Origin: an archaeon
Lineage (GTDB): Archaea; Thermoproteota; Nitrososphaeria; Nitrososphaerales; Gagatemarchaeaceae
Direction: 5' to 3'
NCBI GenBank assembly: GCA_021791695.1
Contig: JAJYWC010000009.1
Span: 1 to 62,562, forward strand
Length of the DNA stretch: 62,562 nucleotides
Shown in pieces: positions 8,212 to 14,934 of this stretch. The notes below the pieces were generated by a model. It did no database searches, had not been told where the DNA came from, and saw only the letters and a list, made by a program, of their open reading frames with translations. The first letter of the stretch is position 1; each line of letters begins with the position of its first letter. The position numbers and the translations under genes are program-made.

Positions 8212-8640
8212 CTAATCAAAGGTCATTACCCTAGCCCCAAGCGCTCTCCAATCTGACACATTATCCGTGAGAATGGTGTCCCAACCGGCCTTCTGCATCT
8301 TAAGCCATATCATTGCATCGCCCGAGTCGTACCCCTTCGAAATCACAGAGTACAGATTATTCACGTCTGTGGAGGAAAACTCGGGCGAGGTTACACTGAT
8401 TCCCAGGTCTAAGAGGAGCTTCGGAAACCTATCCCTTAATCCTCTAAGCATCGCCGCCCTCTTTGTGTCTCCTGATCCGGCAGAGCGCTGAATCTCATCC
8501 TCCATCACCTTCGTGAATTCGAAAACGATCAGGTCGATGGTTAAGAGACGATCCCCTTTCTCTATGATAGTGCGTAGCTTCTTGGTTCCTGCAAAGAACG
8601 CCGAAGTGTCAACGATTATTGGCGACTTCTTCGCTGACAT
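8212..8640 (-). CDS. PIN-domain protein, VapC-like toxin
   Basis: A 142-residue PIN-domain ribonuclease candidate. The acidic residues expected for metal binding are seen in IIVDTSAFF (residue 11), FEFTKVMEDE (about 45), GYDSGDAMIW (about 107) and ILTDNVSDW (about 126). It overlaps the upstream AbrB-type antitoxin gene by 32 bases. VapC toxins usually cut tRNA or rRNA and are held inactive by the partner. Length is normal for the family and all expected acidic positions are present, so it could be active. Confidence 0.78.
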   Translation of the reverse strand: MSAKKSPIIVDTSAFFAGTKKLRTIIEKGDRLLTIDLIVFEFTKVMEDEIQRSAGSGDTKRAAMLRGLRDRFPKLLLDLGISVTSPEFSSTDVNNLYSVISKGYDSGDAMIWLKMQKAGWDTILTDNVSDWRALGARVMTFD

Positions 8641-8947
8641 GTATCTGACCGATCCTCCTCTTGATTTCTCTGGTTACTGCCTGATCTATCTCCGTTGAAG
8701 ACACATCGGAAAGGTGAGCCTTGGTCAATAACGCGTCCCATTCGTCTAGTGCTCTTTGCTTCTTCTTTGATTCAACTTCCTGCAACAGCTTAGAGATACT
8801 TTCCGCGATCTCTGTATTTGGAGCTATAATCGCCGAATCCGGCGAAGCCACCACCACAACCTTGCTTCCTGCTTTGAGGGCCACCGTATCGGGAATTGTG
8901 ACCCTCCTCTTTGAGTCCAGTCTTCTCTCTGTTACTCTTACCGCCAT
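8609..8947 (-). CDS. AbrB/SpoVT-type antitoxin (VapB-like)
   Basis: A 112-residue protein. Residues 1-45 form a swapped-hairpin AbrB DNA-binding domain (RRLDSKRRVTIPDTVALKAG, then VVVVASPDSAIIA). The C-terminal part is helical and charged and would wrap the PIN toxin encoded immediately downstream, which it overlaps by 32 bases. It most likely represses its own promoter with the toxin as co-repressor. It starts with ATG at 8947; the upstream minus-strand sequence has no clear TATA box. Confidence 0.75.
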   Translation of the reverse strand: MAVRVTERRLDSKRRVTIPDTVALKAGSKVVVVASPDSAIIAPNTEIAESISKLLQEVESKKKQRALDEWDALLTKAHLSDVSSTEIDQAVTREIKRRIGQIHVSEEVANNR

Positions 8948-9273
8948 TTACGACTTTCCCACCTCGCAAGCGCGCGTGGACTGGCGCTGTTTCCTTGATG
9001 TCCGGCCAAGAACGAAGAGAGAGCCCTGTCACAAAGATGGTGTTGCAGTTTCTGGATTCCCAAACCCAGTTTCAAACCTCCGTCCAAGCAGGGTCGTAGT
9101 CAGTCTCGAAGCCCGATACAAACTCCCATTCAGGCTAGTTTGTGTGGTGTGGGGGGATTCGAGCACTTGGGCCCTCCCTCAGTTCCCTTGTTGGAGCGGG
9201 GTTACGGCTCAGTGCACAGCGAGGATAGACCGCAAGCTAGTTCGATGTATATGACGGGCAAGCATAACACGGG
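8948..9273. other. Intergenic stretch without a gene
   Basis: I see no convincing coding frame here. The minus strand at about 9141-9165 reads like the 3' end of a tRNA (TGCTCGAATCC then CACACCA), but no matching acceptor or T-stem can be formed. The 20-base repeat at 9137-9156 lies in this stretch. Confidence 0.5.
9137..9156 (+). repeat. Direct repeat copy 1 flanking a VapBC pair
   Basis: The 20 bases AGTTTGTGTGGTGTGGGGGG match 9937-9957 at 17 of 20 positions in the same orientation. The two copies start exactly 800 bases apart and enclose the VapBC-like pair at 9274-9851. They could be old attachment-type duplications. Confidence 0.5.
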
Positions 9274-9645
9274 TCATATCAGTTCCACGCCCTCAAGCCC
9301 TTTCAAATCACTGTCACCGGTGTAAAGCCTTGCCGAATATTGACGCGCTGTAGCATAGACGAGAGCGTCTGAGAAGTGTAAGTTGTTCTCCAGACTGTAG
9401 TCCGCAGCTTCCAGGGAGAGCGTTTGATCAACCTCGACAACCTTGGTCTGACTCAGGGCTGCGGCGGCTTCCAGGGCAGGCTCCTCTCCCTTGATTTTCT
9501 TGATTTTCCTGTAGACCTCGTAAAGAACAACTACGGAGGTCACGAGCTCCTCGGGTCTGGTACTATCGATTAGTTTGTTGTACTCTGAGGCTTTTTCGCC
9601 GTCGGTGAATCGTTCTATCCATCCGTAGCTATCGATGCTTATCAA
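9274..9645 (-). CDS. PIN-domain protein, VapC-like toxin
   Basis: A 123-residue PIN-domain protein. The first acid is in MISIDSYGWIERF (residue 4), the second in VVLYEVYRKIK (about 43), then NLHFSDALVYATAR (about 94) and LYTGDSDLKGLEGV (about 113), so the catalytic set of acidic residues is complete. It starts with TTG at 9645 and overlaps the upstream antitoxin gene by 4 bases. Close relatives are tRNA-cutting VapC toxins; the target here is unknown. The module is bracketed by 20-base repeats at 9137 and 9937. Confidence 0.82.
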   Translation of the reverse strand: MISIDSYGWIERFTDGEKASEYNKLIDSTRPEELVTSVVVLYEVYRKIKKIKGEEPALEAAAALSQTKVVEVDQTLSLEAADYSLENNLHFSDALVYATARQYSARLYTGDSDLKGLEGVELI

Positions 9646-9851
9646 AATCGCTCTGCCTTGTCACGCAGATCCTTCGTGTCCAGCCCGGGGAGCATCCCCT
9701 TGGTCTGCCTTAGGGGACGCACGGGGACGTATTGAAGAATCCCATGTTTGGCGATCGCGACCATCTTGTCGCCTGGTTTGATGTTGGCCGCTTGCCGAAG
9801 CTTCTCCGGGATGACGACTTGGTATTTTCTAGATACAGTTACAGTCTCCAT
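9642..9851 (-). CDS. AbrB/SpoVT-type antitoxin (VapB-like)
   Basis: A 69-residue AbrB-fold protein: VTVSRKYQVVIPEKLRQAA, then IKPGDKMVAIAKHGILQYVP, forms the DNA-binding hairpin. The tail LPGLDTKDLRDKAERF should bind the PIN toxin encoded just downstream. It starts with ATG at 9851. Upstream, on the minus strand, are a TATA box and a 13-base palindrome well placed for autorepression (9862-9892). Confidence 0.82.
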   Translation of the reverse strand: METVTVSRKYQVVIPEKLRQAANIKPGDKMVAIAKHGILQYVPVRPLRQTKGMLPGLDTKDLRDKAERF

Positions 9852-9861
9852 CGTTAATACG

Positions 9862-9892
9862 AGCGTTCAACGCTAACGTAATCGATATAAGG
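9862..9892 (-). promoter_or_regulatory. Promoter and palindromic operator of the VapBC pair
   Basis: The palindrome AGCGTTCAACGCT (9862-9874) lies between the ATG at 9851 and a TATA-like CCTTATATCGAT on the minus strand (9881-9892). The arrangement fits a repressor site covering the transcription start. Confidence 0.55.
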
Positions 9893-9936
9893 ATTCCTCG
9901 AGATGGCTTTGTTTCAATAAAGACATCCTTGGAGTC

Positions 9937-9957
9937 AGTTTGTATGGCGCGGGGTGG
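9937..9957 (+). repeat. Direct repeat copy 2 flanking a VapBC pair
   Basis: AGTTTGTATGGCGCGGGG followed by TGG, the second copy of the repeat at 9137-9156, in the same orientation and 800 bases away. Confidence 0.5.
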
Positions 9958-10041
9958 TATCATTCCTTCAGGTCCGAATCTGGTCTAATATGATATCTGA
10001 GCGCTGATGTGCTCTTCCCCGCGGGGCTGCCCCGTATACTA

Positions 10042-10263
10042 CTATTGTTTATTCCTCCGTTTGAACTCGTAGATTATTCTCCAGTCGCCTAACCTGATCC
10101 TGAATGTGTCTTCAAACCCTTTGAGTTTCTTCACGTCGAACAGCTTCACGGGAGCGAACGATTCTTGAAGCGCTTCTATCGCCTCGGCGGCTCTTTTCCT
10201 TATGTGATCTGGAGCTTTCTCAATACCTTTGGTTGCTTTCCTTGTCAGGACTACACGATACAA
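10042..10263 (-). CDS. RelE/ParE-family toxin
   Basis: A 73-residue protein of the RelE/ParE fold. Typical features are YRVVLTRKATKGIEKAPDHI at the start, KKLKGFEDTFRIRLGDWRII in the middle and a basic tail. RelE-type toxins cut mRNA in the ribosome; ParE-type ones inhibit gyrase, and sequence alone does not decide. The TTG start at 10263 follows directly after the stop codon of a 34-codon antitoxin-like gene. It is the last gene of a three-gene unit whose first gene carries an in-frame stop. Confidence 0.85.
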   Translation of the reverse strand: MYRVVLTRKATKGIEKAPDHIRKRAAEAIEALQESFAPVKLFDVKKLKGFEDTFRIRLGDWRIIYEFKRRNKQ

Positions 10264-10368
10264 CTAGGAGACTGCTCTCTTCCTGACCTCTTTCCAGTCT
10301 TCGAATTCTCCGCGAGCAAACTCTTTTCTGCCGACTGCTACCACTTTTAGTTCTTCTTTGGTGGGCAT
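10264..10368 (-). CDS. 34-residue antitoxin-like peptide upstream of RelE
   Basis: A short gene reading MPTKEELKVVAVGRKEF, then ARGEFEDWKEVRKRAVS. The pattern R(K/R)EFARGE...W.EV is that of the toxin-binding tail of RelB-like archaeal antitoxins. Its ATG overlaps the TGA of the upstream ribbon-helix-helix gene (TGATG) and its TAG abuts the TTG of the RelE gene, so all three are translationally coupled. It may be the real antitoxin, or the toxin-binding half of a split antitoxin. Confidence 0.6.
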   Translation of the reverse strand: MPTKEELKVVAVGRKEFARGEFEDWKEVRKRAVS

Positions 10369-10622
10369 CAGGTGTCCTCTTCCGCGTGCATCTGCTCCAC
10401 GAGCTCGCTCGAAGTCATCCTGCTCGGAGCCACCAATTCGTTGATGATCTGGAGCACCCTGAGTCTCTCCCTAGAAGGAAGGCTCAGTAAGTTGATGTAG
10501 AGCCTAATGGCTGATCATATGGCTTCGCTCTTGTTCATGAATCCATATTCCTTCGAAGCCTTCTCAATGAGTTCAGCCTCGCTCTTCGTGAGCTTCGTGG
10601 AGACCGAGACAGATTCAGCCAT
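10368..10622 (-). pseudogene. Ribbon-helix-helix antitoxin-type gene with an in-frame TGA
   Basis: Eighty-four codons read as a ribbon-helix-helix DNA-binding protein: VSVSTKLTKSEAELIEKASK, then GFMNKSEAI, a TGA at codon 36 (bases 10515-10517), then SAIRLYINLLSLPSRERLRV and a helical tail. In the family the stop position is normally arginine, so a CGA to TGA change explains it. Downstream coding sequence is otherwise intact and coupled to the 34-residue peptide. The mutation may be recent, an error, or read through. The ATG at 10622 lies beside a 16-base palindrome. Confidence 0.65.
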
Positions 10623-10624
10623 GC

Positions 10625-10654
10625 GTTTACCGGGGTAAACCAATGGTTATAGCC
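10625..10654 (-). promoter_or_regulatory. Palindromic operator and TATA box of the RelE module
   Basis: GTTTACCGGGGTAAAC at 10625-10640 is a 16-base near-perfect palindrome directly before the ATG at 10622. A TATA-like GGCTATAACC on the minus strand lies at about 10645-10654. The site would cover the transcription start, as expected for autorepression by the ribbon-helix-helix protein. Confidence 0.6.
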
Positions 10655-10656
10655 TT

Positions 10657-11051
10657 GCTTTCTCTTCTTGACAGCTCATCGCTTTGCCCAGCTGCTCTCC
10701 AACGTTCTCCGATATCTTCCTCATCGTTTGAATCGGGGCTTCCGCGAGCCTCTCCACTCATAGTCCCTCGTCGACCTCCATGAGCATCGAGGTCGAGAAG
10801 GTCGCATCAGGGCACGCAGTCGTCCGGATAGGCGGAAAGCGAAGGGCGAGGCTCCATCCGGTGGACCATGCGGCGCCGAGGGAGCGGGTAAGGGAGGGGT
10901 GAACGTCAGACCGGCCGTGCTGGCCAAACCCTGGCAGCAGCCCGGAAACTAACCAGTCGCTGGACTCTGCTTCATGGATGGATTTTCTTGATACCAGGGT
11001 GGATTCGATTTGGCTTCCCCCCGTTTATCGACGTAGGACGACGATAGGCTC
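10657..11051. other. Intergenic stretch with one doubtful 40-codon frame
   Basis: No convincing gene is seen. The only frame worth noting is 10780-10902 on the plus strand (MSIEVEKVASGHAVVRIGG, then a basic tail), which I do not recognise and for which I see no promoter. Confidence 0.3.
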
Positions 11052-11270
11052 ATGACCGAAGCATTCTGCATGAAGGAGAAGGCAAAGCACGAGATGAACG
11101 GCGCGGTCGAGGTGCAGATGAAGAACGGGAGGAGGGCGCTCCAGGGGACGTGCGCGAGCTGCGGGACCAAGCTCTTCAAGATACTGGGCAAGACGGGTCA
11201 GCAGACGGGATTTCTGGCGACTAGCAGCCCGCTCCGGACCGAGCAACTGGTCCTTCCAGAAACAGTTTAA
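11052..11270 (+). CDS. Small zinc-ribbon-like protein (DUF5679 type)
   Basis: A 72-residue protein resembling DUF5679, a small domain with two Cys pairs. The second pair is intact (GTCASCGTKLFKI). The first reads AFCMKEKAKHEM where most relatives have CxxC, so one expected zinc ligand is glutamate. The middle, VEVQMKNGRRALQG, matches the family well. Without the fourth cysteine, zinc binding may be weakened or use another ligand. Function is unknown in the family. It starts with ATG at 11052 and stands alone. Confidence 0.65.
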   Translation: MTEAFCMKEKAKHEMNGAVEVQMKNGRRALQGTCASCGTKLFKILGKTGQQTGFLATSSPLRTEQLVLPETV

Positions 11271-11305
11271 CCCGAAGGCAGGTCCCCTATCGGCAGGTAC
11301 TCCGG

Positions 11306-11719
11306 ATGCAGTTCGAGGAGTCTTTGAGGTTTGAGGGGAGCCGGGACGAAATCTGGAGAAGGGCCTCGGCAATCAGGGATATCCCGAACTACTGGCACGG
11401 CACGAAATCGCTCGAGGTGGTGAGGGAAGGACAAAGCATGGTGCATGCGAAGCTAAAATTCGCCTTTGGGGGTTCGGGCGAGGCCGATATACTGGCCGAT
11501 GGCGAGAAGAGGACCTTGACAATACGCTACACGTCGGGCGCCTTCACTGGGGAGCAGGTGATCGCCGTAGGCGAGAGAACGGTGAGCGCGAAGTGGGACG
11601 TGGAGTTCAGGGGCATGTTCCGTCTCGCATCAAAGTGGAACGAGAGCCACTTCAGGTCGGGCACCCGGCACGCTCTCGAGAGGCTGACCGGAGCTCAACC
11701 AACAGACTCCGGGGCGTGA
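11306..11719 (+). CDS. SRPBCC (START/CoxG-like) family protein
   Basis: A 137-residue protein of the SRPBCC superfamily, a helix-grip fold that binds hydrophobic ligands. The start EESLRFEGSRDEIWRRASAI, then IPNYWHGTKSLEVV, is the usual strand-helix opening, and a long C-terminal helix (FRSGTRHALERLTG) closes the fold. Length is normal. It is a distant relative of the five tandem SRPBCC genes at 56.3-58.8 kb. The ligand is unknown. Confidence 0.65.
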   Translation: MQFEESLRFEGSRDEIWRRASAIRDIPNYWHGTKSLEVVREGQSMVHAKLKFAFGGSGEADILADGEKRTLTIRYTSGAFTGEQVIAVGERTVSAKWDVEFRGMFRLASKWNESHFRSGTRHALERLTGAQPTDSGA

Positions 11720-11891
11720 AGATAAAAATCCATCAAGCTCTGGCCACTCTGCCGGGCACGAGACTGCAGATTGTGAGCGTTCGGTGCAGCTCGCGCCAAA
11801 CTTGGCAGCTGCCTAACTCCGGGGTGCCGACCCTTTGCGGACCTCCGACCGCCCTCCGGTTATATATGAACGGGTCACCACACAGAGCGCC

Positions 11892-12230
11892 TTGAAGACT
11901 TCGAAGTTCGGGGCTTTCGGCATCTCGTCCAGCGTCCTCGGTATTGCGCTGCTGCTGGTCACCTTCGTCCTCGCGTACCTCCTGCTCCGGAGCCAGTCGG
12001 GCCTCACTCCCGGCGACCTGACAGCCTCCATGGGCACCCTTCTCTATGCGGCGATCGAGGCGCTCTTCCTCGGAATAATGGGCTGGGTGGGCTCCATCCT
12101 GCTGCTGAGGGGGATAGAGTTCATGAAGGTCGAGAAGGGAGTGGGGGTCGTCACGTTCAAGGTCGAGAAGGGGGTCGGGATAGTCACGCAGACGGAAGAG
12201 GAGAAGCCGCCTGAAAGCCAGAAGACATGA
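11892..12230 (+). CDS. Small membrane protein with a duplicated C-terminal motif
   Basis: A 112-residue protein with two membrane segments: VLGIALLLVTFVLAYLLL (about residues 14-32) and IEALFLGIMGWVGSILLL (about 54-72). It ends in a cytoplasmic tail with a near-tandem repeat, KVEKGVGVVTF then KVEKGVGIVTQ. TTG 11892 is preferred because TTATATAT lies 27-34 bases upstream, giving a leaderless start; an in-frame TTG at 11835 would put the TATA box inside the gene. It overlaps the next gene by 4 bases, so a three-gene membrane operon is likely. Function unknown. Confidence 0.65.
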   Translation: MKTSKFGAFGISSSVLGIALLLVTFVLAYLLLRSQSGLTPGDLTASMGTLLYAAIEALFLGIMGWVGSILLLRGIEFMKVEKGVGVVTFKVEKGVGIVTQTEEEKPPESQKT

Positions 12231-13009
12231 GCAAGAGCGGCTCCACCTTGAAGGGCGCGCTGAGGGGGGTGGCCCTCGCGATAACCCTTGTATCGGTGCT
12301 GACATTTGCCACGGTGGGTTACTCCGTCTACCAATCGTACGGGGTCGTCACCTCTCCCTCCTTCGGCTCTGAGGTCCACAGAAGCGTTGCGTGGCAGGAT
12401 GGGGTCCTGATGGTCTCGTGGACCGGCACTTTCCCGAACGAGGGGCTCTACCCCGTCCAGGTCTCCTCCTACCTCAACGCGAGCTCCTCCAGCGGCTACC
12501 TGGGTAGCGCAGACTCCGGTACTGCCACGATTGCGCCCTCCTCGACGGGCGGTTTCAACCTCTCGCTCTCCCTTGACCCATTCACCGCTGGCGGAGGGGC
12601 GGCCGACCGGCTCTTCTACAACGGGAGCGACGTGACCCTCACGGTAGGCCTGAAGACCTCGCTGGTCCCCCTGGCCGGACTCAAGGTCTCCGGGAACAGC
12701 AGTACGTACATCCCCGCGTTCATGGGCAACCTCACGGTGGTCTCGGCCCTCGACGGTCCCTCCGGACTCGTCCTCCAGCTCTCGTTCAACAACGACGAGG
12801 GCGCGCCTGTGGGCTACTCGATGTACGCGAGCCTGGCACGAGGAGGAAATTCCAGCGTCGCTCGGGGGACGGTCGAGCCCGGGGGACGCGGGACAACCCA
12901 ACTGACCTTCGCCGGGCTCGTCCTTCCACAGGGGAGGTACCTGGCGACGCTTCACACCCTCAGCTTCGGCGGGGAGCTGACACTGCCCCTGGTGCTGGAG
13001 GTTACCTGA
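12227..13009 (+). CDS. Membrane-anchored extracytoplasmic protein
   Basis: A 260-residue protein with one N-terminal hydrophobic segment (GVALAITLVSVLTFATVGYS, residues 14-33). The rest is a Ser/Thr/Gly-rich, beta-rich exterior domain with several N-glycosylation sequons (NAS, NLS, NGS, NSS). No catalytic motif is seen. The ATG overlaps the stop of the preceding gene and its stop overlaps the next start, so three genes are translated together. It is probably a cell-surface component; the function is unknown. Confidence 0.6.
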   Translation: MSKSGSTLKGALRGVALAITLVSVLTFATVGYSVYQSYGVVTSPSFGSEVHRSVAWQDGVLMVSWTGTFPNEGLYPVQVSSYLNASSSSGYLGSADSGTATIAPSSTGGFNLSLSLDPFTAGGGAADRLFYNGSDVTLTVGLKTSLVPLAGLKVSGNSSTYIPAFMGNLTVVSALDGPSGLVLQLSFNNDEGAPVGYSMYASLARGGNSSVARGTVEPGGRGTTQLTFAGLVLPQGRYLATLHTLSFGGELTLPLVLEVT

Positions 13010-13461
13010 TGAGCCAGCGGCCGGGGCTCCGGTCGAGGGTGGCGAACGCCTCGCTGGCCCTCGTGGTGAACGCCCTCATCTGGTTCTTTATCCCCGAGTA
13101 CCTGCTGGGCGCTTTGGGGCAGGCGGACGCGGGCGTTGCGTCCTTCACCTACGCGCTGGTGCTCGTCTTCGGGATGACGATCACGGGCGTCGAGGTGCTG
13201 GCGGCTCTGACCCAGGGGAGCGCCTTATCGACTCTCTTCAGCGCCGGCGCCTCGATCGCCTCCGCGTTCTATGTCTACCTCGCAACGGGGGGCGGGGTTG
13301 TCTCGGTCACCAGCGGCGCGGTGACGGTGGTGCTGACCTTTCCCGTCCTCGTCGCCCTCATGGTCATCCCGGCCCTCTTTAACGTGGCGAGACTCGGGAT
13401 ATCGTACCTCCTGGACGAGAGCGAAGGGTCGCGGCCCATCCAGGATGATATCCGGATCTAG
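13009..13461 (+). CDS. Small polytopic membrane protein
   Basis: A 150-residue protein with about four membrane segments: LALVVNALIWFFIPEYLLG, FTYALVLVFGMTITGVEVLA, a central segment around LFSAGASIASAFYVYLA, and VTVVLTFPVLVALMVIPALF. It ends in a charged tail. Its ATG overlaps the stop of the previous gene by one base. No family is recognised. It is the third gene of the small operon beginning at 11892. Confidence 0.6.
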   Translation: MSQRPGLRSRVANASLALVVNALIWFFIPEYLLGALGQADAGVASFTYALVLVFGMTITGVEVLAALTQGSALSTLFSAGASIASAFYVYLATGGGVVSVTSGAVTVVLTFPVLVALMVIPALFNVARLGISYLLDESEGSRPIQDDIRI

Positions 13462-13546
13462 CCGCGTCGCGGGCGCGCTCAAGGGCTGCGCGCCCATTCA
13501 CTGTGCAGCAGAGTGCCTTCCTGCCGCTACAGTCCCCCGGACGGGC

Positions 13547-13783
13547 CTACCCCTTCCCCAGCTTGAACTTCTCGGATATGTTCCGGGCGATCTCCATGAT
13601 GTCCCTCATCCTCATCTTCCCCGCCACTGTCTCGATCCTCTGGAGCACCACGGCGTCGTCCGTCGCTACGACGATGAGCTTAGTCCCGGGACCCATCTGC
13701 AGCCTGTCCCGAACCTCCTTGGGGATCACGACCTGCCCCTTGTCGGAGACCTTTGTCACGTCGATTATGGGTCCTTCTGTCAT
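13547..13783 (-). CDS. AbrB/SpoVT-type DNA-binding protein
   Basis: A 78-residue protein with the AbrB DNA-binding hairpin: IIDVTKVSDKGQVVIPKEV, then PGTKLIVVATDDAVVLQRI, followed by a helical tail (MRDIMEIARNISEKFKLGKG). No toxin gene is adjacent, so it may be a stand-alone archaeal regulator, perhaps of the divergent pilin-like gene. The ATG at 13783 is preferred to the one at 13804 because it lies about 30 bases after the shared TATA element. Confidence 0.75.
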   Translation of the reverse strand: MTEGPIIDVTKVSDKGQVVIPKEVRDRLQMGPGTKLIVVATDDAVVLQRIETVAGKMRMRDIMEIARNISEKFKLGKG

Positions 13784-13807
13784 CCGACGTTGAGTGGAGG
13801 CCATCAG

Positions 13808-13820
13808 CTTATAAACAGAT
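13808..13820. promoter_or_regulatory. TATA element shared by two divergent genes
   Basis: CTTATAAACAG lies about 28 bases before TTG 13843 on the plus strand, and its complement CTGTTTATAAG lies about 30 bases before ATG 13783 on the minus strand. One near-symmetric TATA box seems to serve both genes, which would couple the regulator and the surface locus. Confidence 0.5.
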
Positions 13821-13842
13821 TTCGCCGACGGTGGGAAAGGAA

Positions 13843-14325
13843 TTGTCAGGAAAGAGGAACATATCTCGCACTCTCACGCTCCTTCTTTTCTTCGTCGTCA
13901 TAGTCATCGCGGTCCTCGTGATATTCGCATACTTCTCGGGCCTCCTCGGCCTGGTCGCGCCGGCGCAGAAGCACGTGGACATATCAGGGGTCTTCTCGCT
14001 CCAGAACGGGGGCGGTCCGACGGGTACGCTCGCCTTCACCGTGACCAACCTGTCGTCCACGCCCATCACGGGCGCCTCCTTCAGCTGTCCCGCATCCCAG
14101 TTCTTAGACCCCGCCTGCGGAGGTCTCACGCTGACCATGAACGGCCTGCCCGTCTCGCCTCAGAACACCGTACCGGACCAGGCTACAGCCAGCGGAGCCT
14201 CGACGGTGAGCGCCGCCGCTGGAAGGACCTTCACGGCGAGCAACCCCTACTCGGTAACTGTCACCGTCACCTTCTCCGACGGGACGTCTACCAGCTACAC
14301 CGAGTTGCTCATCGCGCAGGCCTGA
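13843..14325 (+). CDS. Pilin-like membrane-anchored surface protein
   Basis: A 160-residue protein with a short basic N-terminus (SGKRNISR), one hydrophobic helix (LTLLLFFVVIVIAVLVIFAY, residues 9-28) and a beta-rich exterior domain with a cysteine pair. The domain closes with PYSVTVTVTFSDGTSTSYTE. The C-terminal pattern is shared with the pilin at 14372 and the anchored protein at 31838, so they form a family. A clear prepilin cleavage motif is missing. TTG 13843 is chosen because the TATA box is 28 bases upstream. It is first in the pilus-like locus. Confidence 0.6.
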   Translation: MSGKRNISRTLTLLLFFVVIVIAVLVIFAYFSGLLGLVAPAQKHVDISGVFSLQNGGGPTGTLAFTVTNLSSTPITGASFSCPASQFLDPACGGLTLTMNGLPVSPQNTVPDQATASGASTVSAAAGRTFTASNPYSVTVTVTFSDGTSTSYTELLIAQA

Positions 14326-14371
14326 TGAGAGGCAACCGATTATATCTTGGTGGTCCGAGCCCGCTTTGAAC

Positions 14372-14860
14372 ATGAAGGCCCGCCGTGGAGTCTCCGAGGT
14401 CATCGCGGTACTCCTGCTGATAGTCATAGTGCTCGGGGTGACCATTATAGTCGTGGTCTTCGCCACGGGCGTGATAGCGAACCTAGAGTCGGGAGGGGTA
14501 TCCACCCCGGTGACGGCGGGCGGCCAGATGGTCGTGCCCGGTTCCCGGGCAGGGTTCGCGATGGTGACGCTGAGCCTCAGGAACAGCGACAACAAGCAGG
14601 TCGACGCGGTCGCGGTCGCCTGCCCGGCGTCCTCGGTAGCCACGAACTGCCCGAGCCTCGCGATGACCTACTCCGGGAACCTCGTCTCGCCAGCGACGCC
14701 GCTTCCCTTGGAATCCACGGCCGTGGCCTCCGGGGCGCTCCAGGCAGGCACGGGCCAGTACTTTGTGGCCGGAGAGACCTACACGTTCCTCCTCACGCTC
14801 ACATTTGCCGGAGGTCCGCAGCAGCAGACGATCGACGTGGAAGTCACCGCCATATCTTAG
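14372..14860 (+). CDS. Archaeal type IV pilin (class III signal peptide)
   Basis: A 162-residue pilin precursor. MKARRGVSEVIAVLLLIVIV is a canonical archaeal prepilin signal: a basic stretch, cleavage after the Gly in RRG, then the hydrophobic assembly helix. The exterior domain has a cysteine pair and a beta-rich C-terminus (YTFLLTLTFAGGPQQQTIDV). A prepilin peptidase of the PibD/EppA type would process it; none is encoded in this window. ATG 14372 lies about 28 bases after TTATATCTT, so the message is probably leaderless. It is likely the major or a minor subunit of the filament assembled by the downstream ATPase. Confidence 0.82.
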   Translation: MKARRGVSEVIAVLLLIVIVLGVTIIVVVFATGVIANLESGGVSTPVTAGGQMVVPGSRAGFAMVTLSLRNSDNKQVDAVAVACPASSVATNCPSLAMTYSGNLVSPATPLPLESTAVASGALQAGTGQYFVAGETYTFLLTLTFAGGPQQQTIDVEVTAIS

Positions 14861-14899
14861 AATACGAGAAAAATACAGTGCTCAAATGAGCTAGAATTG

Positions 14900-14934
14900 A
14901 TATATACCAAGTTCAAAAACCCTCGGGCATATTG
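14900..14934 (+). promoter_or_regulatory. TATA box of the surface-protein gene
   Basis: GATATATACC at about 14898-14907 lies some 29 bases before ATG 14935, giving a leaderless transcript. It marks a new transcription unit within the pilus locus. Confidence 0.55.

Noticed and set aside
9141-9230. Possible tRNA on the minus strand
   Set aside because: The end resembles a T-loop and CACACCA, but no T-stem, acceptor stem or anticodon arm pairs. At most a tRNA-derived remnant.
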